The translations under genes and the position numbers were made by a program. This document shows, one piece after another, positions 16,893-26,326 of a DNA stretch of 64,000 nt (positions are counted from its first letter, which is position 1; each line of letters begins with the position of its first letter). This stretch comes from UKL13-3 sp040387195 (GTDB lineage Bacteria; Bacteroidota; Bacteroidia; UKL13-3), in NCBI GenBank assembly GCA_040387195.1, contig JAZKEF010000004.1, positions 124,001 through 188,000 of the forward strand, written 5' to 3'. Under the pieces are notes generated by a model. That model was not told the origin of the DNA and ran no database searches. It saw only the letters and a program-made list of their open reading frames with translations.

Positions 16893-17429
16893 ATGAAAAA
16901 AATGATTCTTGCACTTTGTGCAGTAGCAACGTTGTCAGTAGCCATTATCTCTTGCAGTAAAAAAGAGGATTCGGACGATACAACAACCACTACAACTACA
17001 AGCACCACAAGTACGACCTCAACAACTACTCCGATAGACACTACAACAAGACCAACAGCAACCAAAAACACATTGGTAATTGATACCAATATTGTAGGTT
17101 ATACGGTAACAACCTGCGGTGCTATTGCTCAGGGAAGATGGGCATTAACGGGAGCCAAGTCAAGTGATATGAACAAAGCTTTCAATGCTACTTTTGGTTC
17201 ACTTAAAGGTTTTAACGCATCATACACCATTACTCCTACTCTTCCTGCTACAGGTTCACAGTCGGTTATGATTTCAGTACAACTGGACTCAGGGTTCTTT
17301 ACTGCTTCATCCGGAACCGTTATGCTAACCAATGATACTGCGGGTAAAAACTTAACCTTTAAGGATATCAAATTTACCAAAACAGGGCAACCAGATATAC
17401 TTATAAATGCAAATTTACAATGCCCTTAA
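16893..17429 (+). CDS. Small lipoprotein with Thr-rich linker (family copy A)
   Basis: The signal peptide ends in a lipobox (AIISCSKKEDSDD, Cys 21). A linker of some 25 residues, almost all Thr and Ser, follows, then a beta-rich domain of about 120 residues with two Cys (TTCGA and the terminal LQCP). The C-terminal part SGTVMLTNDTAGKNLTFKDI aligns with lipoproteins at 44504 (SGTVSYIISSTEKTVTFTNI) and 53042 (SGSLAVSIVSGKKRYTLSNF), so the three form a paralogous family. It is probably surface- or periplasm-exposed, with the domain held away from the membrane. No enzymatic motif is seen; function unknown. It has its own promoter and terminator. Confidence 0.78.
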   Translation: MKKMILALCAVATLSVAIISCSKKEDSDDTTTTTTTSTTSTTSTTTPIDTTTRPTATKNTLVIDTNIVGYTVTTCGAIAQGRWALTGAKSSDMNKAFNATFGSLKGFNASYTITPTLPATGSQSVMISVQLDSGFFTASSGTVMLTNDTAGKNLTFKDIKFTKTGQPDILINANLQCP

Positions 17430-17445
17430 TACTCAGTCATTTTTT

Positions 17446-17471
17446 AAAAAGCAGACTTCGGTCTGCTTTTT
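17446..17471. terminator. Bidirectional terminator between lipoprotein and adenine deaminase genes
   Basis: AAAAAGCAGAC, loop TTCG, GTCTGCTTTTT: an 11-bp perfect stem with a stable UUCG-type tetraloop and T-runs on both strands. It serves the convergent genes ending at 17429 and 17472. Confidence 0.9.
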
Positions 17472-19073
17472 TTATGCTTCCACAAAACTGAATGTATCTC
17501 CATCAAACAATCCCTTATCACTCAATTTGAGGTGTGGAATAACCAGCAGTGCCATAAAGGATAAACTCATAAATGGCGCCCGCAATGTTGAGCCCATTTG
17601 TTTGCTCATCGTATCCAGATCAGTGTAGAGCTTGCTTACCACCCATGCATCGGCTGTACTCATCAATCCGGCTACTGGAAGGGGCAATACCTTTTCGCCT
17701 GTTGACGCTACCGCACACAATCCCCCTTGTTGTTTAATGATGAGATTAACCGCTTTGCAAATTGAAGCATCATCTACTCCTACAACTATAATATTATGGC
17801 TATCGTGAGCAACCGAAGAGGCAATGGCTCCTTCTTTGAATCCCATGTTTTGAATGTATCCGATGGCAACCGGAGCTTTTCGGTATCTATTTACCACTGC
17901 AAGCTTTAATACATCCTTTTCCGGAATACAATCAGCTGCTGGTATAAGTTTTTTGCGAGTGATCAGTTCACCATCCAGGCATTCAATTACAGGTTGGAAG
18001 TCCATAGGCCGGTTGGCAAAATCCTCCACTACTCTCTCCTCACAATCAAAAAAATTAAGAGGATGAACAGAAACACTTTCAATCAAACTTTTCCCTGCAT
18101 CGGAAACTAATTTTCCTTTGATATAGGTTTGCCCGATAGTAAACTGAACAATATCCTCAGTAAGAATAAAATCGGCCGTATCTCCGTGTTGTAGCAGGCC
18201 CACGGGTAATGCATAATGTTTCACCGGATTGATACACGCCACCAGTAATACATCAAACAAATCATAACCCAGCGCAATTGCCCGCGCCACGAGTGAATTT
18301 ATATGTCCGAGCAACAACGAATCAGGGTGTTTATCGTCACTGCAAAACATCAATTGATGTGCATATTCCTTCATCAGCGGAATCAATGCGTTAAAGTTCC
18401 GTGCAGCACTTCCTTCCCTGATGAGTACTTTTACACCGTGTTTTATTTTCCCCAACGCTTCCTCATAACTAAAACACTCATGATCGGTAGTAATGCCTGC
18501 ATCAAAATAGGTACGCATCAAATCATCCTGCAATCCCGGTGCGTGACCATCAATAGGTTTGTGATATTTCTGTGCAGCCCTGATTTTGTGCATCACCTCT
18601 TCATCGGCATTCCACACTCCCGGAAAATTCATCATCTCCGACAGGTACCAAATATCCTTTCTGGCTAGCAACGCCTCTACATCGATTGCTGTTATGGCTG
18701 CACCTGCTGTTTCAAAAACAGTTGCCGGCACACAGCTTGGTGCGCCAAAGAAAAAGTGGAAGGGAACCTGATTCCCGTTTCGAATCATAAAATCAACACC
18801 ATCCATTCCCACTACATTGGCTATTTCATGCGGATCGCTCACGGTCGCCACCGTACCGTGCAATACAGCCATGCGCGCAAATTCAGAAGGAACCAGCAAC
18901 GAACTTTCAATATGCACATGTGCATCAATAAAACCCGGTAATATATATTGTTTATAGGTTTCCCCGGTGGGTGTAATACGTTCAATGATGCCGTTTGTTA
19001 TTACTACTTCAGCACCATAGATGTTTCGGTTTGGAATATCAATAAGGTTGGCTTTGACGTTGAAAGTACCCAT
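17472..19073 (-). CDS. ade: Adenine deaminase
   Basis: Converts adenine to hypoxanthine and ammonia in purine salvage. It belongs to the metal-dependent amidohydrolase family: the binuclear site starts with PGFIDAHVHIESSLL (H52, H54), followed by TVATVSDPHEIANVVG, the DGHAPGL segment and the FCSDDKHPD motif. The C-terminal domain has VAHDSHNIIVVGVDD, typical of Ade. The length of 533 residues is normal. It is followed in the direction of transcription by a strong bidirectional terminator. recG lies just upstream, 30 bases away. Confidence 0.95.
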   Translation of the reverse strand: MGTFNVKANLIDIPNRNIYGAEVVITNGIIERITPTGETYKQYILPGFIDAHVHIESSLLVPSEFARMAVLHGTVATVSDPHEIANVVGMDGVDFMIRNGNQVPFHFFFGAPSCVPATVFETAGAAITAIDVEALLARKDIWYLSEMMNFPGVWNADEEVMHKIRAAQKYHKPIDGHAPGLQDDLMRTYFDAGITTDHECFSYEEALGKIKHGVKVLIREGSAARNFNALIPLMKEYAHQLMFCSDDKHPDSLLLGHINSLVARAIALGYDLFDVLLVACINPVKHYALPVGLLQHGDTADFILTEDIVQFTIGQTYIKGKLVSDAGKSLIESVSVHPLNFFDCEERVVEDFANRPMDFQPVIECLDGELITRKKLIPAADCIPEKDVLKLAVVNRYRKAPVAIGYIQNMGFKEGAIASSVAHDSHNIIVVGVDDASICKAVNLIIKQQGGLCAVASTGEKVLPLPVAGLMSTADAWVVSKLYTDLDTMSKQMGSTLRAPFMSLSFMALLVIPHLKLSDKGLFDGDTFSFVEA

Positions 19074-19103
19074 GGTATTTATTAGTTTAATGCTATTGTA
19101 AAA

Positions 19104-21200
19104 CTAAGCAATTCTCCCCCACTTAGAATGTTTGGTGTATTCTGTAAAAAAGTTGAGCAGGCGTTGATTGTCGGGGTGCGACATGTTCGGATCGTTATCG
19201 AGCAGCAGTTGGGCTGCCGCTCTTGCCTGTTGTAAGATAAACTGGTCCTTCGCTATATCGGCAATGCGCAAATCGAGGACACCGCTTTGGGCTGTGCCTT
19301 CAAGTTCTCCCGGACCGCGTAATTTTAAATCGACTTCACTGATCTCAAATCCATTATTGGTTTCGCACATGGTACGGATGCGCAGTTTTCCATCAGCACT
19401 TAATTTATAACCGGTGAGTAAAATACAGTAGGATTGTTCTGCTCCCCTTCCCACACGTCCTCTCAGCTGGTGCAATTGTGATAATCCGAAACGTTCGGCA
19501 CTTTCAATAATCATTACACTTGCGTTGGGAACATTTACTCCTACCTCGATTACGGTTGTAGCCACCATGATCTGTGCTTCACCCTTAACAAAACGTTGCA
19601 TCTCTGCTTCCTTATCTGCAGGTTTCATTTTGCCATGCACCATGCATACCTGATATTGTGTATCGGGAAAAATCCTACTGATTTCTTCAAACCCTTGTTG
19701 CAGGTTATTAAAATCTAGCGTCTCACTTTCCTCAATCAGCGGATACACCACGTACACCTGACGGCCTTTGGCAATCTCTTCCTTCATAAAACCATACACC
19801 CGCAACCTATTGGCTTCTGTGCGGTGTACCGTTTGAATCGTTTTTCTGTTGGCTGGCAACTCATCAATAATCGAAGTATCGAGATCACCATATAAAGTCA
19901 TTGCGAGCGTACGGGGAATAGGTGTGGCCGTCATCACCAGGTTATGTGGAGGATAGGTGTTTTTTTTCCATAACTTTGCGCGCTGCTCTACACCAAAACG
20001 GTGCTGCTCGTCAATAATTGTCAAACCTAAATTTTTAAACTTCACAATCTCTTCAATCAGTGCATGTGTGCCAATCAGGATATGAATGCTTCCATCTAAA
20101 ATTCCTGCAAGAATAATTTCCCGTTCTTTCTTTTTGGTGCTACCGGTAAGCAGCTTCACTTTCACGGGCATCTCACCTAATAAAGCCGTAATGGTTTGAA
20201 AATGCTGCTGCGCCAGTATTTCCGTGGGTGCCATAATGCTTGCCTGATAATTATTATCAATAGCCATGAGCATACACATTAACGCAACAACTGTTTTGCC
20301 GCTGCCTACATCTCCTTGCAACAGCCGGTTCATTTGTTTCCCCGATTTTACATCGCCTCTTATTTCCTTGATTACACGCTTTTGCGCGTTGGTTAATTCA
20401 AACGGAAGCTGCGTATTGTAAAACGTATTGAACAATTCTCCTATTTGTTCCAGCTTAATACCATTGTATAATTCCTTGCGTTTTAGTTTGTATTTGAGCA
20501 ACCGTAATTGAATAAAAAACAATTCTTCAAACTTCAATCGTTGCTCGGCTTTGGCCAGTTGTTCGGCACTTTCGGGGAAATGAATTTGCGTGAGTGCCTC
20601 CCTGCGGGAAATCAATTTGTACTCATTAATAATCTCAACAGGCAAATTTTCGGGTACATCAAAACGCACATCTGTAAGGATGGTATTGGTGAGTTTCATC
20701 AATACTTTTGAATCGATACCCCTTGCCCGCATTCGTTCAGTTACGGTATAAAACGGCATAATCCGTAAGTACTTTTTCTGTCCCTCTGCATCAGGCTCAT
20801 CTACCGTTGGGTGTGGCATATTGTAACTGCTGTTAAACAGGGTTGGTTTCCCGAACACCATATACTCTTTTCCTTCCTGGATAGCTTCCTGAATCCACTT
20901 GGCTCCCTGAAACCACACCAGCTCCAGGTTACCCGTACCATCCGAAAAACTAGCTACCAACCGTTGTGCGCGTTTTTGTCCGATGGTTCTGAAATGGGTG
21001 ATGCGCCCCTTCAATTGAATATAGGGCATGTCAGGAGTGATATCCGAAATTTTGTATACCTGCGAGCGGTCTACATGCCTGTAGGGAAAATGAAACAACA
21101 AATCGCTAAGGGTGAAAATGCCCAACTCCTTCTGGAGCATTTCGGCACGGTTAGTGCCCACACCTTTAAGGTACACGATGGCTGTTTGCAGAAACGACAT
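19104..21200 (-). CDS. recG: ATP-dependent DNA helicase RecG
   Basis: Remodels stalled replication forks and branched recombination intermediates. The wedge/OB domain lies in the N-terminal third. The helicase core has Walker A QGDVGSGKTVVAL, the TGSTKKKER segment, the DEQH box (IIDEQHRFGVEQR), MTATPIPRTLAMT and VATTVIEVGVNVPNASVMI, closing with QLRGRVGRG. The length of 698 residues is normal. The start MSFLQTAIVYLKGVGTNRA matches the family's usual beginning. It may share a transcript with adenine deaminase, which follows closely. Confidence 0.96.
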   Translation of the reverse strand: MSFLQTAIVYLKGVGTNRAEMLQKELGIFTLSDLLFHFPYRHVDRSQVYKISDITPDMPYIQLKGRITHFRTIGQKRAQRLVASFSDGTGNLELVWFQGAKWIQEAIQEGKEYMVFGKPTLFNSSYNMPHPTVDEPDAEGQKKYLRIMPFYTVTERMRARGIDSKVLMKLTNTILTDVRFDVPENLPVEIINEYKLISRREALTQIHFPESAEQLAKAEQRLKFEELFFIQLRLLKYKLKRKELYNGIKLEQIGELFNTFYNTQLPFELTNAQKRVIKEIRGDVKSGKQMNRLLQGDVGSGKTVVALMCMLMAIDNNYQASIMAPTEILAQQHFQTITALLGEMPVKVKLLTGSTKKKEREIILAGILDGSIHILIGTHALIEEIVKFKNLGLTIIDEQHRFGVEQRAKLWKKNTYPPHNLVMTATPIPRTLAMTLYGDLDTSIIDELPANRKTIQTVHRTEANRLRVYGFMKEEIAKGRQVYVVYPLIEESETLDFNNLQQGFEEISRIFPDTQYQVCMVHGKMKPADKEAEMQRFVKGEAQIMVATTVIEVGVNVPNASVMIIESAERFGLSQLHQLRGRVGRGAEQSYCILLTGYKLSADGKLRIRTMCETNNGFEISEVDLKLRGPGELEGTAQSGVLDLRIADIAKDQFILQQARAAAQLLLDNDPNMSHPDNQRLLNFFTEYTKHSKWGRIA

Positions 21201-21384
21201 GTTGCAAGTATACTTAAAGAAACGTTTCTGAAACCCACGAAAAGATGTTTATAAATAAGCGTTTGTACACTTGTGCAATGGATGTGAATTAAAAATCGGG
21301 TAACGCTTGCAGGATAGTTTTAATATTGAACCTTTAAACAGAGATTAACAACAGCAATTGGAATTGCTGATGAATACAAACATC

Positions 21385-22509
21385 ATGAAAAAAATCATCC
21401 TTCTTTTTTTAGTATGTGTGACCTTTACGGTGCTTGCACAGCAAAAGTATTATCCCGTTGAAATAAAATACAAATGGGGTTATATGGATGCAGAGGGGCG
21501 TTTGGTTCTTCCGGCAACATTCGACTATGCCGATGAGTTTTATGAAGGACTTGCCGTAGTTGCTGTGCGCAATCTTCCGTGTGTGATTAATGAAAAAGGA
21601 CTTCGCATCATTGATACAGGATTGTATCAGCACATTAGTCATTTTTCGCAAGGGCTAGCGGCAGCAATGGATTTTAGCGGACGCAAGTTTTACATCAACA
21701 CCAAAGGTTACAAGGTTATTACACTGCCTGAAGATATTTACGAATCGCGCACCTTCAGCGAAGGTATTGCTGTAGTATCAAAAAAACATGAAGAACATGT
21801 AACCAAATTCGGAAGGGATATCAGCACGCTGGGTTACCGTTTTGCTTATATCAACATGAGAGGGGAATTGGTGAGCGAATATGTATTTGAAGATGCCGAT
21901 GATATCGTAAATGGTTATGCCCGTTTTCGCCAGGGAACTAAATTTGGACTGATAAACACCAAAGGTGAAATAGTAATAAAACCAACCTATAACAATATTG
22001 GTAATTTTAACAGCGGCCTTGCCGTGGTTGATGTAGATGGCAAATACGGCTACATCAATACCGAAGGAATATTGGTTATTAAACCACAATTTGAGTATGC
22101 ATATGATTTTACCGAAGGATTGGCAGGTGTGTGGATGAAAGGAAAATACGGGTTTATCAATAAAGAAGGAACCATTACAATCCAGCCAACCTTTGATCAG
22201 ATTAAACCTTTTGCCGAGGGCAAAGCTGCTGCCATGAAGGATGGCAAATGGGGGTTCATCAATAAAGAAGGTGTTTGGGTATTGCGGAATGTGTTTGATA
22301 ATGCTTCCGTATTTTCGGAAGGACGCTGTGCTGTAATGATTAAACGAGGCTGGGGATTTATTGACGCTACAGGAGCGCTTGTCATTCCAGCCGACTTTGA
22401 TGCCGTAGGTTCTTTCCATGATGGCATCGCTGATGTAGTTTACAGGGACATCAGTTTATACATCAACCTTCAGGGGCAATTGCTTCCAATACTTGAGAAG
22501 AAAAAATAA
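21385..22509 (+). CDS. Exported WG-repeat protein
   Basis: A signal peptide (MKKIILLFLVCVTFTVLAQQ) is followed by about eight WG repeats of roughly 35 residues. Examples are KWGYMDAEGRLVLPATFDYA, KYGYINTEGILVIKPQFEYA, KYGFINKEGTITIQPTFDQI and KWGFINKEGVWVLRN. Each contains G-[YFL]-I-[ND]-x-x-G and a following FxxxxxFxxGLA. Such repeats form beta-rich solenoids, presumably for protein binding. The start at 21385 gives the clean signal peptide; ATGs at 21358 and 21370 would add a short polar leader. It precedes the OmpA/propeller gene by 32 bases, so the two probably form an operon for an envelope assembly. Confidence 0.85.
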   Translation: MKKIILLFLVCVTFTVLAQQKYYPVEIKYKWGYMDAEGRLVLPATFDYADEFYEGLAVVAVRNLPCVINEKGLRIIDTGLYQHISHFSQGLAAAMDFSGRKFYINTKGYKVITLPEDIYESRTFSEGIAVVSKKHEEHVTKFGRDISTLGYRFAYINMRGELVSEYVFEDADDIVNGYARFRQGTKFGLINTKGEIVIKPTYNNIGNFNSGLAVVDVDGKYGYINTEGILVIKPQFEYAYDFTEGLAGVWMKGKYGFINKEGTITIQPTFDQIKPFAEGKAAAMKDGKWGFINKEGVWVLRNVFDNASVFSEGRCAVMIKRGWGFIDATGALVIPADFDAVGSFHDGIADVVYRDISLYINLQGQLLPILEKKK

Positions 22510-22541
22510 TTTATCAGTAACCACTTTCGTTAACTAAAACC

Positions 22542-24443
22542 ATGCGTACTCTTTTTATCTGTTTTGTTGCCCTTATGTTTGCACAAACTGTTTTTGCGCA
22601 GCAAGAGCCTCTATTTACGGGAACCAAAAACAAAAAAGCGGAACGCCTTTTCGGTGACGCATTGCAGGCTTATACTGCCATGGATTACAAACGGGCTTTT
22701 GATATCCTGAAACGTGCAACTGATGAAGACCCCGGATTTATAGATGCATGGATGTTGGTAGCTGATATCCGCGAACAAAACGACCAATACAAAGATGCCT
22801 TTGCCATCTATCGGAAAGTAATCGGTATCAATCCCGGTTTTCAGCTCCCGTATTATAAGTTGGCCAAAACTGCACTCGACTTCGGTGAATATGATACTGC
22901 AACGGTATACATCAATCAGTACATCGAACTTAACGGGAACCAGATTGATAAGAAGAAAGTAGCAAACCTAAAGCTCACAGCAGAATTTGGGGCCAATGCC
23001 ATCAAACATCCCGTGCCGTTTGCACCTATCAATATCAGAACTGTAAACACTACCGACAATGAGTATTTCCCGGGTACTTCGGCTGATGACCGGATGTTGA
23101 TTTACACCCGGTTGGTAGGTGGGCAGCAGGAGGATTTTTATGTGAGCATGAAACAATCCGATGGCAGCTGGGGCAAACCATACAATATGGGAGTGCCCAT
23201 TAATACCGAAGAAAATGAAGGAACCATCACCCTTTCACCCGATGGACAATATGTATTTTTTACCGGCTGCAACCGCCAGGATGGTCAGGGCAGCTGCGAT
23301 ATCTATTTCTCGGCATTGGACGGAGACCAATGGAAGGCTCCTAAAAACCTTGGATTCCCCATTAACACGCGCGCATGGGAGTCACAGCCATCCTTGTCGT
23401 TTGATGGTAAAACCATTTACTTTACGAGTGACCGCCCGGGAGGGTTCGGAGGAATGGATATCTGGTTTAGCAATTACAGCAAAGGCAAATGGAGTGCTCC
23501 ACAAAATATAGGTCCGGAGATTAATACCTCCGAAAACGAACAGTGCCCGATGATTGCCAAGGATGACCAAACACTTTATTTTAATACCGATGGTCGCGTT
23601 GGCATGGGAGGTGTAGATTTATTCATTACCCGCAAAAACCCTGACGGAAGATGGGGAAAAGCCGAAAACCTAGGATATCCCATCAATACCCATGAGGATG
23701 AAATTTGCATGGTTCTCACGGCCAATGGCGAAAATGCCTTTTACGTAAGCAGACGACCGGGAGGGGTTGGAGAACTGGATTTATACGAGTTTAACCTTTA
23801 TGAAAAAGCCCGTCCGAAAAAAACCGGTTATATCAAAGGCGTGGTGTTTGACGCTATCTCTAAAAAGAAACTAAAAGCCCGCATTGAACTCATCGATCTG
23901 GCCACAGCCAAAACCGTTGTTGAGGCTTATTCCAACAGGCTATCCGGAGAATTCATCATTTGTTTGCAGGGCAATAAAGATTACGCCCTCAATGTGTCGT
24001 GCGAAGGTTACCTCTTCCACTCCGAAAATTTCTCCCTTAAAAACCAATCGGCCACCGACCCTCTGGTTCTAAGTGTGCCGCTCTACCCTATTGAAGCCGG
24101 AGGTAAGGTTGTTTTGAAAAATATTTTCTTTGATGTGGACCAGTTTGTGCTCAAAAACGAGTCGAAAATAGAGCTTGATAAGCTTGTTTCCTTCCTTAAA
24201 GCCAATGCTACCCTAACCATTGAGGTAAGCGGACATACCGATAATACAGGCAGTAAGCAAAAAAACCTGGATTTATCGCTCAACAGAGCCAAAGCCGTAT
24301 TGAATTACCTTACACAACAAGGGATTGTAGCCGCACGCCTCACAGCCAAAGGATATGCCGATGCACAGCCCATAGCCGACAACAAAACCGAAGCCGGCCG
24401 CAAACAGAACCGCAGAACCGAGTTTAAGATCATTAAAAAATAG
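22542..24443 (+). CDS. TPR / beta-propeller / OmpA-domain envelope protein (PorE-like architecture)
   Basis: The signal peptide MRTLFICFVALMFAQTVFAQ is followed by TPR repeats (about 30-150), WD40-like PD40 blades (about 175-430; repeated LSPDGQYVFFTG, LSFDGKTIYFTSDRPGG, NGENAFYVSRRPGG), a carboxypeptidase-regulatory-like beta domain (YIKGVVFDAISKKKLKA) and a C-terminal OmpA domain (VSGHTDNTGSKQKNLDLSLN) that binds peptidoglycan. The order TPR, propeller, CRD, OmpA is that of PorE of the type IX secretion system. Paralogues are common, however, and no PorP/SprF gene is adjacent, so I do not call it PorE. It is probably an anchor linking an outer-membrane complex to the wall. Confidence 0.85.
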   Translation: MRTLFICFVALMFAQTVFAQQEPLFTGTKNKKAERLFGDALQAYTAMDYKRAFDILKRATDEDPGFIDAWMLVADIREQNDQYKDAFAIYRKVIGINPGFQLPYYKLAKTALDFGEYDTATVYINQYIELNGNQIDKKKVANLKLTAEFGANAIKHPVPFAPINIRTVNTTDNEYFPGTSADDRMLIYTRLVGGQQEDFYVSMKQSDGSWGKPYNMGVPINTEENEGTITLSPDGQYVFFTGCNRQDGQGSCDIYFSALDGDQWKAPKNLGFPINTRAWESQPSLSFDGKTIYFTSDRPGGFGGMDIWFSNYSKGKWSAPQNIGPEINTSENEQCPMIAKDDQTLYFNTDGRVGMGGVDLFITRKNPDGRWGKAENLGYPINTHEDEICMVLTANGENAFYVSRRPGGVGELDLYEFNLYEKARPKKTGYIKGVVFDAISKKKLKARIELIDLATAKTVVEAYSNRLSGEFIICLQGNKDYALNVSCEGYLFHSENFSLKNQSATDPLVLSVPLYPIEAGGKVVLKNIFFDVDQFVLKNESKIELDKLVSFLKANATLTIEVSGHTDNTGSKQKNLDLSLNRAKAVLNYLTQQGIVAARLTAKGYADAQPIADNKTEAGRKQNRRTEFKIIKK

Positions 24444-24776
24444 CCCTAGGAAGTTGCCGAATCTGGGATAGCAGATACCTGACCAACAGCAAAAAAAACA
24501 ATCGCCAACAGCCTGCAATTTAATCCAATGATAATCAACAGGCATGAGCCCTGATACTGCATTTCGTAACGCCTTCAGACAACCGTTTGCAAAATTTGAC
24601 GCTCTTTGTATCTTTACGGTTAGCAGACAATTGATTGTACGATTTGCTCGTTGTGATGCGTTTTGGAGGTAAAAAGGTCTGAAGCAAGTTATTCACAAAG
24701 CGCCCATCCCAATATAAAATTTACGTTAATCGCTTTATAAATTGATTTTTTATCCTTTTTTTGCTCCACTTTAAAA
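24444..24776. other. Intergenic region ahead of the Ton operon
   Basis: It is 333 bases without a gene. I find no terminator for the OmpA gene and no repeat family. The one clear element is the promoter at 24586-24616. The 3' half is A/T-rich, with oligo-T runs just before exbB, and the leader from the promoter would be about 150 bases. Confidence 0.6.
24586..24616 (+). promoter_or_regulatory. Consensus promoter of the exbB-tonB operon
   Basis: TTTG (24586-24589), exactly 19 bases, then TATCTTTA (24609-24616), one mismatch from TAnnTTTG. It is oriented towards exbB and implies a 5' leader of about 150 bases. Confidence 0.6.
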
Positions 24777-25613
24777 ATGCATAATAACATGAACAAGGTT
24801 CAAACTCAAAAACAAGAAAGCAAATTCAAAAGTTTATTTGCTTCATTCGCTATCCCGGTTTTAATTGCCGTTGGTATTTGTATTTACATGTTTGTTATGG
24901 GAAATCCATCCAACTTTGAAGGTGGCGACCCTAAAAATCATCCGGTACAAGAAGGTGTTGGTCACATTTTGGGCCTTATATACAAAGGTGGATTCATCGT
25001 ACCTATCCTTCTTTCGTTGGTATTAATGAGTATTACTTTCTCTATCGAACGTTTCCTTACATTGGCGAAAGCTTCAGGTAAAGGTTCGGCCGATGCATTT
25101 GTGCACAAAGTAAAAGCACAGCTTGCTGCAGGTAATATTGATGCTGCTTTGAAAGCTTGCGATGAGCAACAAGGTTCGGTAGCAAACGTTGTAAAATCAG
25201 CGTTGATCAAATACAGAGAAATGGAATCTGTTTCGGGTATGGATAAAGACCAAAAAGTATTGGCTATCCAGAAAGAAATCGAAGAATCAGTTTCACTTGA
25301 ATTGCCGATGTTGGAAAAAAATCTCGTAATTATTGCTACCATGGCTTCGGTTTCAACACTTGTAGCGTTATTGGGAACGGTAATCGGGATGATCAAGGCG
25401 TTCTCGGCTTTGGCAAGTGCAGGTTCGCCTGACTCGGTAGCGTTGGCTAATGGTATCTCTGAGGCACTTATCAATACCGCATTGGGTATCGGTAACTCTG
25501 CTTTGGCTACCATCATGTACAATGTGTTCACAACTAAAATTGATAAAGTTACTTACACAATTGATGAGGCTGGTTTTACTATCACTCAGCAATTTGCTGC
25601 TTCGCATAAATAA
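24777..25613 (+). CDS. exbB: ExbB/TolQ-type proton channel subunit
   Basis: The MotA/TolQ/ExbB proton-channel family; it uses the proton-motive force to drive TonB. There is an extra N-terminal transmembrane helix (about 22-41, IPVLIAVGICIYMF). The family core has a second helix near 65-85 (FIVPILLSLVLMSITF) and the paired helices that include MASVSTLVALLGTVIGMIKA and ALGIGNSALATIMYNVF. The cytoplasmic loop lies between. At 278 residues it is larger than the E. coli protein because of the N-terminal addition, as in other Bacteroidota. It is the first gene of a seven-gene transcription unit. Confidence 0.92.
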   Translation: MHNNMNKVQTQKQESKFKSLFASFAIPVLIAVGICIYMFVMGNPSNFEGGDPKNHPVQEGVGHILGLIYKGGFIVPILLSLVLMSITFSIERFLTLAKASGKGSADAFVHKVKAQLAAGNIDAALKACDEQQGSVANVVKSALIKYREMESVSGMDKDQKVLAIQKEIEESVSLELPMLEKNLVIIATMASVSTLVALLGTVIGMIKAFSALASAGSPDSVALANGISEALINTALGIGNSALATIMYNVFTTKIDKVTYTIDEAGFTITQQFAASHK

Positions 25614-25685
25614 TACCTTTAGGGAAATACAAAGGGCAATTGCCCTCGAGTTTTCAATTTTGTAAACATTTAATTTTAACACAAA

Positions 25686-26282
25686 ATGCCTAAAGTAAAA
25701 GTACCTCGTAAAAGCACCAGCGTGGATATGACGGCAATGACGGACGTAGCGTTCCTCTTGCTTACATTTTTCATGCTTGCTACGAAGTTTAAACCCGATG
25801 AACCGGTTATCGTAGATACCCCTTCATCGGTATCGCAAATATTATTGCCCGAATCAGACGTTATTTTGTTAACCATTGATAAGGACGGACGCGTGTTTTT
25901 TGGTGTTGACGGACAACAAACCAAAGAACAACTTATCCAACGCATGGGAGAACGTTATAAAGTTACCTTTACACCTGCTCAAATTAAGGAGTTTTCGTTG
26001 CTTTCCACTTTCGGAACACCCATTGCTCAGTTGCCTGCCTTGCTTGATATGAAAAGTGAGGAGCGCTTAAAAGCAGTACAACCTGGTATTCCAACCGACT
26101 CGCTCAATAATGAGCTGGCCGACTGGATCTGGCAAACACGTTTATTGAATAAGGATGTTCGCGTTGCAGTAAAAGGTGACGGTCAATTGGCTTATCCGAA
26201 AGTGAAGCAGGTAATTGCTACCCTTCAGGATAAAAAGGTGAACCGTTTCAACTTTATTACCAACATGGAAAAAGGTGAGTAA
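25686..26282 (+). CDS. exbD: ExbD-type subunit, first copy
   Basis: A biopolymer-transport subunit with one N-terminal helix and a periplasmic domain. The helix contains the proton-relay Asp in VDMTAMTDVAFLLLTFFML. The periplasmic part is longer than usual (198 residues in all) and includes ESDVILLTIDKDGRVFFGV and the closing YPKVKQVIATLQDKKVNRF, which is the family's C-terminal fold. It sits 72 bases after exbB. The second ExbD copy that follows suggests a hetero-oligomeric stator. Confidence 0.9.
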   Translation: MPKVKVPRKSTSVDMTAMTDVAFLLLTFFMLATKFKPDEPVIVDTPSSVSQILLPESDVILLTIDKDGRVFFGVDGQQTKEQLIQRMGERYKVTFTPAQIKEFSLLSTFGTPIAQLPALLDMKSEERLKAVQPGIPTDSLNNELADWIWQTRLLNKDVRVAVKGDGQLAYPKVKQVIATLQDKKVNRFNFITNMEKGE

Positions 26283-26326
26283 TAAAGCGTTTTATAATTA
26301 ACAACAACCATTAAACGAAAACATAG

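Noticed and set aside
16877..17089. Val-rich minus-strand frame
   Set aside because: The Val runs are the antisense of the Thr-rich linker codons of the lipoprotein at 16893.
22542..24443. Naming the OmpA/propeller protein PorE
   Set aside because: The architecture fits, but paralogues are common and no PorP/SprF gene is adjacent.
24962..25531. 189-residue minus-strand frame opposite exbB
   Set aside because: It is entirely antisense to conserved ExbB helices and has no recognisable features.
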